From contig CASFID010000056.1 of assembly GCA_949294665.1 (NCBI GenBank), positions 32,364-96,363 of the forward strand: a DNA stretch of 64,000 nucleotides. Reading direction: 5' to 3'. A program made the position numbers and the translations under genes. How positions within the stretch are numbered: position 1 is the stretch's first letter; every line of letters begins with the position of its first letter. Shown here piece by piece: positions 59,761 to 64,000 of the stretch. This DNA comes from an uncultured Eubacteriales bacterium. GTDB taxonomy: Bacteria; Bacillota; Clostridia; Lachnospirales; Lachnospiraceae. The notes beneath the pieces are model-generated. The model did no database searches. It was not told the DNA's origin and saw only the letters and a list, made by a program, of their open reading frames with translations.

Positions 59761-61161
59761 ATGAGCAGGAAACCTTTGGGAAAGGATAAGTTCGGCGTGC
59801 AGAAGGTTATGCGTGTCAAAGATTACTTTGGGGACGCCATGGGGCAATTTGCACTGAATTCAATGTCGACAGTAGTAGGACAGCTTACATATTTCTATAC
59901 CGAGAAAGTGGGAATGGCCGCAGGCGCGATCGCAACAATGTTTATTGTCTGTAAGATCATAGATGCGTTTACGGACATTATCATGGGAAATATCGTAGAT
60001 CATACAAAACCCGGAAAAGAAAAGTACCGTCCATGGCTGTTAAAAGCAGGAATACCGGCAGGAATTATGATGATACTGATGTTTACAGTACCGGATATAG
60101 GCGACACAGGGAAATTAGTGTACGCAACGATCACAAACCTGCTTTTAACTGCAGTGTTTTACACTGCAATGGCAATTCCGTATAATTCTTTGATGACAGT
60201 CCGTACGAACAGTCAGGAAGAACGGGGCGTCATGGGAACGTGGAGAGCGGCGACGGGATATGTGGCAGGAATGATCTTTGCTATTGCGATGATCCCCATA
60301 ACAAATGCGCTGGGCGGAACACAGAGCGCATGGATCAAATTCGGAGTTGTCATGGGACTTCTTGTTGCGCTGGCATCATTGATCTGCTATCTTTCCAGCA
60401 GAGAGACAGCGACAGAGTCGGGAACAGTAGTCGAAGAAGTCACAGACGATGAGGAAACGGTTCCTTTTAAAGAGGCTCTTGTAAAACTTTTCCACAATAA
60501 ATACTGGGTGATCGTGCTGGTCGTCAACCTGATCTCCTGTATCATTTACGGCCTTTCATCCGGTTCCGGCGCTTATTACTGTAAATATATTTTCGGTGAT
60601 GATAATCTGGTCGCAGTCCTCGGTACAATAGGACTTATCCCGACAGTTTTAGGTTTTGTTCTGGTCGGACCTATGATCAAGAAGCTTGGCGTTGTAAAAA
60701 CGCTGCTGGTCAGTTTTGGACTTGGAATCGCAGCGAATATCCTGCTTCTTTTTACAAAGGATTATTTCTTCTGTTACGCTTTATTCGGAAGTATCAATAC
60801 ATTTGCAACAATCCCGATGATGTGTCTGGTAGGCGTTATGACTGCGATGAGTATTGATTATAATGAATACAAATATGGGGTGCGTATGGTTGCAACGGCA
60901 AACAGTGCGTCCAGTTTCGGAGGGAAAGTCGGAAGCGGTATCGGCACCTCGCTGATCGGATGGATCCTCGGAGCTGTAGGGCATACCGCGACAGCCGGAG
61001 CGACGCCGGCAGCTACCAGATATGCAATTTACGGATTCTCGATCGTGCTGCCTCTGATATTTTTTATCATTATGTTTGTGCTTGTGAGCAAGTTCGATCT
61101 GGAGAAGACACTTCCTGCTATGAAAGAAGAGGTTGCAAAGCGGAAAGCGCAGGATCAATAA
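59761..61161 (+). CDS. GPH-family glycoside:cation symporter
   Basis: Membrane transporter of 466 residues with about 12 hydrophobic segments and the GPH/MelB signatures (YFYTEKVGM, DIIMGNIVDHTKPGKEKYRPWLL near helix 2-3 loop, AIPYNSLM). It imports glycosides with Na+ or H+. AAAGGAGGA precedes the ATG. It is the uptake system of the locus and is followed by the second GH3 gene. Because none of the glycosidases has a signal peptide, intact glycosides are probably imported and cut inside. Confidence 0.9.
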   Translation: MSRKPLGKDKFGVQKVMRVKDYFGDAMGQFALNSMSTVVGQLTYFYTEKVGMAAGAIATMFIVCKIIDAFTDIIMGNIVDHTKPGKEKYRPWLLKAGIPAGIMMILMFTVPDIGDTGKLVYATITNLLLTAVFYTAMAIPYNSLMTVRTNSQEERGVMGTWRAATGYVAGMIFAIAMIPITNALGGTQSAWIKFGVVMGLLVALASLICYLSSRETATESGTVVEEVTDDEETVPFKEALVKLFHNKYWVIVLVVNLISCIIYGLSSGSGAYYCKYIFGDDNLVAVLGTIGLIPTVLGFVLVGPMIKKLGVVKTLLVSFGLGIAANILLLFTKDYFFCYALFGSINTFATIPMMCLVGVMTAMSIDYNEYKYGVRMVATANSASSFGGKVGSGIGTSLIGWILGAVGHTATAGATPAATRYAIYGFSIVLPLIFFIIMFVLVSKFDLEKTLPAMKEEVAKRKAQDQ

Positions 61162-61184
61162 AGACTGACAGGAGGAATCAGGAT

Positions 61185-63476
61185 ATGGAAAGAGCGAGGA
61201 TCAGAGAGTTTATTTCGCAGATGACGCTGGAAGAGAAAGCCGGGCTGTGCTCCGGCGCGGACTTCTGGCATACAAAAGGCGTGGAACGGCTGGGGATTCC
61301 CTCCGTTATGGTATCGGACGGTCCTCACGGTCTCCGGAAGCAGGAGGATGCGTCAGATCATCTGGGGATTAATGAAAGTATCAGGGCGGTCTGCTTTCCG
61401 GCAGGATGTGCCACGGCATCCAGCTTTGACAGGAATCTGCTCAGAGAGCTGGGAGAGATTATCGGGGAGGAATGTCAGGCGGAGAATATCAGCACGATCC
61501 TCGGACCTGCAATGAATATTAAAAGATCCCCTCTGTGCGGTCGGAATTTTGAATATTATTCGGAAGATCCACTTGTGTCATCGGAAATGGCAGGCGCTCT
61601 TATCCATGGTGTACAGAGTAAAAATGTGGGGACCAGTCCGAAGCATTTTATGGCAAACAATCAGGAGTATCACCGCATGACAAGTTCATCCGAGATGGAT
61701 GAGCGGACGATGCGGGAAATCTATCTGGCGGCTTTCGAGGGAGCGGTGAAGAAAGAGAAGCCTTGGACGATCATGAATGCCTATAACAAGCTGAATGGCA
61801 CATACCTGTGTGAGAATCAGGAGATGCTCACCGATGTACTCCGTGATGAGTGGAAATTTGACGGATATGTTATGACAGACTGGGGTGCGATGAACGACCG
61901 TGTGAAGGCTTTAAAAGCAGGATGTAATCTGGAGATGCCCGCAAGCGGCGGCGTAACGGATGAAGAAATCGCAGCGGCGGTAAAAGATGGAATACTTTCA
62001 GAGAAGATACTGGATCAGCGGTGTGAAGAATATCTGAACATTATCTTCCGCTATGAAGAAAACCGCAACCGGACAGCAGTGTTTGATCTTGAAAAAGATC
62101 ACGAAGCGGCGCGCAGGATTGAGGAGGAGTGTATTGTCCTTCTGAAAAATGAGAATGATATCCTTCCGCTTTCCACGGAGCGCAGAGTGGCATTTATAGG
62201 AAAATATGCAGAGGCTCCCAGATATCAGGGCGGAGGAAGTTCACATATCAACAGTTTTAAAGTAGAGTCTGCACTTGATGCAGTCAGGACTTTTGATTAC
62301 ACAAAGGCAGAGAAAGTTGTATATGCGCAGGGCTATGATGACGCAGAGGATCGTATCGATGAAAAGCTGTTGGAGGAGGCTGTGGAGACGGCGAAAAATG
62401 CGAATGCGGCGGTAATCTTTGCCGGACTTCCGGATAGTTTTGAATCAGAGGGGTATGACCGGAAACATATGCGGATGCCGGAATGTCAGAATGCGCTGAT
62501 CCGGGCAGTGGCAGCTATACAGCCAAACACTATTGTGGTACTGCATAACGGCGCTCCGGTGGAAATGCCATGGATTCATGACGTTAAAGCAGTTCTGGAA
62601 GCGTATCTGGGCGGTCAGGCAGTGGGCGGCGCCGTGGTGAACGTGCTCTATGGGAAGACGAATCCAAGCGGACATCTGGCGGAGACATTTCCCCTGCGGG
62701 TGCAGGATACTCCGTGCTATCTGAACTATGGAGGAGAACATGACAGATCAGTTTACTCTGAGGGCGTGTTTGTCGGCTACCGGTATTATGCGTCAAAAGA
62801 GATGGAGGTGCTCTTCCCGTTTGGGCATGGGTTGTCTTACACAACATTTTCCTACAGCAATCTGCGCACAGATAAAGAGCAGATCAAGGAGAGCGGGCTT
62901 CTGCATGTATCTGTTGATGTGACCAACGCAGGAAAGTGCGCCGGAAAAGAAGTGGTACAGCTCTATGTAGCGCCAAAAGGCAGCACAGTCATCCGTCCGG
63001 TGAGAGAACTGCGTGCGTTTGGAAAGATCAGTCTGGAACCGGGCGAGACGAAGACCATGACCTTTTGTCTGGACCGGAGAGCTTTCGCGTACTGGAGTAT
63101 GGAGATTCACAACTGGTATGTGGAGAGCGGAGAGTACGAGCTGCAGATTGGAAAGAACGCGCAGGATATTGTTCTGTCCTGCCCGGTCTATGTGGAATCG
63201 GAGACTGTGATTCCCAAAGAGTATACTCTGAACTCGACACTGGGTGAGATCATGGCAGATCCGAAAGGAAAAGCGATTCTGGAACAGGGAATGGCAGAGA
63301 TGATGGACATGGGAACCCGGCAGACGGAAGAACAGACACAGCAGGGAGATGAAGCGATCAGCAGCGAAATGATGGAGGCTATGATGGAAGGAATGCCTCT
63401 GCGGCAGATGCTCAGCTTCGTTCCTGGTGTGACGAAAGAAACACTAAATGCGCTGCTGGCGGCGTTGAATGGATAA
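61185..63476 (+). CDS. GH3 beta-glycosidase
   Basis: Protein of 763 residues with standard GH3 order: catalytic barrel (MTLEEKAGLCSG, GPHGLRKQ, KHFMANNQEYHR, nucleophile Asp232 in YVMTDWG), sandwich domain (EECIVLLKNENDILPL, YQGGGSSHIN) and fibronectin-like domain (VTNAGKCAGKEVVQLY). From residue 680 a helical tail (YTLNSTLGEI...) resembles that of the GH78 protein. GGAGGA 7 nt before ATG 61185 sets the start; the frame is open further upstream but overlaps the symporter gene. Probably beta-glucosidase or beta-xylosidase. Last gene of the symporter unit. Confidence 0.9.
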   Translation: MERARIREFISQMTLEEKAGLCSGADFWHTKGVERLGIPSVMVSDGPHGLRKQEDASDHLGINESIRAVCFPAGCATASSFDRNLLRELGEIIGEECQAENISTILGPAMNIKRSPLCGRNFEYYSEDPLVSSEMAGALIHGVQSKNVGTSPKHFMANNQEYHRMTSSSEMDERTMREIYLAAFEGAVKKEKPWTIMNAYNKLNGTYLCENQEMLTDVLRDEWKFDGYVMTDWGAMNDRVKALKAGCNLEMPASGGVTDEEIAAAVKDGILSEKILDQRCEEYLNIIFRYEENRNRTAVFDLEKDHEAARRIEEECIVLLKNENDILPLSTERRVAFIGKYAEAPRYQGGGSSHINSFKVESALDAVRTFDYTKAEKVVYAQGYDDAEDRIDEKLLEEAVETAKNANAAVIFAGLPDSFESEGYDRKHMRMPECQNALIRAVAAIQPNTIVVLHNGAPVEMPWIHDVKAVLEAYLGGQAVGGAVVNVLYGKTNPSGHLAETFPLRVQDTPCYLNYGGEHDRSVYSEGVFVGYRYYASKEMEVLFPFGHGLSYTTFSYSNLRTDKEQIKESGLLHVSVDVTNAGKCAGKEVVQLYVAPKGSTVIRPVRELRAFGKISLEPGETKTMTFCLDRRAFAYWSMEIHNWYVESGEYELQIGKNAQDIVLSCPVYVESETVIPKEYTLNSTLGEIMADPKGKAILEQGMAEMMDMGTRQTEEQTQQGDEAISSEMMEAMMEGMPLRQMLSFVPGVTKETLNALLAALNG

Positions 63477-63545
63477 AAATAACAGGTTTTCCCTCCTACA
63501 AGGTGAACAGAAGACTGAAAAGTGATTGAAAAATTTCTAAAACAC

Positions 63546-63574
63546 AAAGAGGACTGAAAAAACAGTCCTCTTTT
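63546..63574. terminator. Terminator after the glycoside locus
   Basis: AAAGAGGACTG (63546-63556) and CAGTCCTCTTTT (63563-63574) form a strong stem with an A6 loop and T-rich end. It terminates the symporter-GH3 transcript. Confidence 0.85.
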
Positions 63575-63646
63575 GCCGTCAGAAGCGTAGAGTATGTTAT
63601 GGTCTGATAATATTTCCTCCCTCCTTGTCTATTGATTTTGATGATC

Positions 63647-63673
63647 CAGGTGCCGGAAATAAACCGGCACCTG
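63647..63673. other. Hairpin at dUTPase gene end
   Basis: CAGGTGCCGG (63647-63656) and CCGGCACCTG (63664-63673) form a perfect 10-bp stem with a 7-nt loop. It lies 15 bp past the dUTPase stop codon; there is no clear T-tract on either strand, so it may be a weak terminator for the leftward gene. Confidence 0.5.
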
Positions 63674-63687
63674 TTATAAATCTTTTT

Positions 63688-64000
63688 CTATTGTCCTGTA
63701 CTTCCGAAAGCATGGGTTCCCCGCTTGTTACCGAGATCAAATACAAAGTCTGCAATGATCACGGGTGTGATGACAAGCTGCCCGATCCGCGTGTCCTTTG
63801 AGATTGACTGTCTGATATTACCGATATTGCTGATGATCGCATGGATCTCTCCGCGATAGCCGGAGTCTATAGGAGGCAGCTCACAGACCAGTCCTTTTAC
63901 TGCCATGCTGCTTCTCGGAAATACAAAGCCGGCATATCCGTCAGGAAGTTCCAAACCAAATCCAAGAGGCACTTTTATAATCTCTCCGGGTTTTAAAGCA
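63688..64000 (-). CDS. dut: dUTP diphosphatase, 5' end outside window
   Basis: Partial gene running off the right edge; 103 codons plus stop are visible. The enzyme hydrolyses dUTP to dUMP, keeping uracil out of DNA. Trimeric dUTPase motifs are clear: PRSSMAVKG (motif II), PIDSGYRGEIHAIISNIG (motif III), TRIGQLVITP (motif IV) and the C-terminal RGTHAFGSTGQ (motif V). The frame stays open upstream through LKPGEIIK to the window edge, so the true start lies beyond 64000. It could be a chromosomal or a phage-type gene. Confidence 0.9.
   Translation of the reverse strand, partial: ALKPGEIIKVPLGFGLELPDGYAGFVFPRSSMAVKGLVCELPPIDSGYRGEIHAIISNIGNIRQSISKDTRIGQLVITPVIIADFVFDLGNKRGTHAFGSTGQ

Noticed and set aside
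60960-61184. In-frame extension of the second GH3 gene into the symporter gene
   Set aside because: The extra residues are the symporter read in another frame; GGAGGA and the conserved GH3 start support 61185.

Overview
The window looks like chromosome of a gut Lachnospiraceae-type Firmicute (Clostridia). The gene order coaX-dus-greA-lysS, the strong AGGAGG-type ribosome sites, sigma-A promoters, Tn1549/CTn-like conjugation genes and unsecreted glycosidases fed by a cation symporter all fit that group. The species cannot be fixed from sequence reading alone.

Layout. (1) 1-3.8 kb: cardiolipin synthase, an FKBP/trigger-factor-like lipoprotein foldase and an aldose-1-epimerase-like protein. (2) 3.8-9.3 kb: a TetR gene diverges from a five-gene unit (SCP2 domain protein, alpha/beta hydrolase, condensation-domain acyltransferase, acyl carrier protein, acyl-AMP ligase). 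This reads as a small dedicated acyl-activation and acyl-transfer pathway with unknown product. (3) 9.5-14.0 kb: housekeeping genes coaX, dus, greA and a lysS with a C-terminal tRNA-binding domain. (4) about 14.05-48.5 kb: a large integrated conjugative or plasmid-like element placed directly behind lysS. It has three tandem small DNA-binding-like proteins, ParA/ParB, a RepA-type initiator with iterons inside its own gene, an ImmR/ImmA pair next to a Y-family polymerase and YolD, a sigma-like factor, structured leader RNAs, a 1996-residue Cna_B adhesin, a type IV secretion set (PcfB, VirD4, Maff2, VirB6, PrgI, VirB4, 3D+NlpC/P60), topoisomerase III and JAMM/ArdC/YodL anti-restriction-type proteins. 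No relaxase and no integrase or resolvase is visible. (5) 48.5-49.5 kb: eroded DNA with gene remnants. (6) 49.5-63.5 kb: an SDR oxidoreductase resembling BaiA-type hydroxysteroid dehydrogenases, then a glycoside-use locus (GH2, AraC regulator, permuted GH3, GH78 rhamnosidase, GPH symporter, GH3). (7) the 3' part of a leftward dUTPase gene at the right edge.

How it works together. In the glycoside locus, every transcription unit is preceded by two direct ATTACAAT-like octamers exactly 20 bp apart, which is the arrangement expected for an AraC activator. The GH2 gene also has a 24-bp-paired hairpin that buries its Shine-Dalgarno sequence in any transcript coming from upstream, while a transcript from its own predicted promoter would lack the blocking arm. 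In the mobile element, four 23-bp-spaced iterons inside repA and a TTGCC/GGCAA operator array upstream of the polymerase are the main DNA-level signals. The best candidates for undescribed biology are the AraC-site plus SD-hairpin control system, the TetR acyl cluster, and the structured leader before the giant adhesin.
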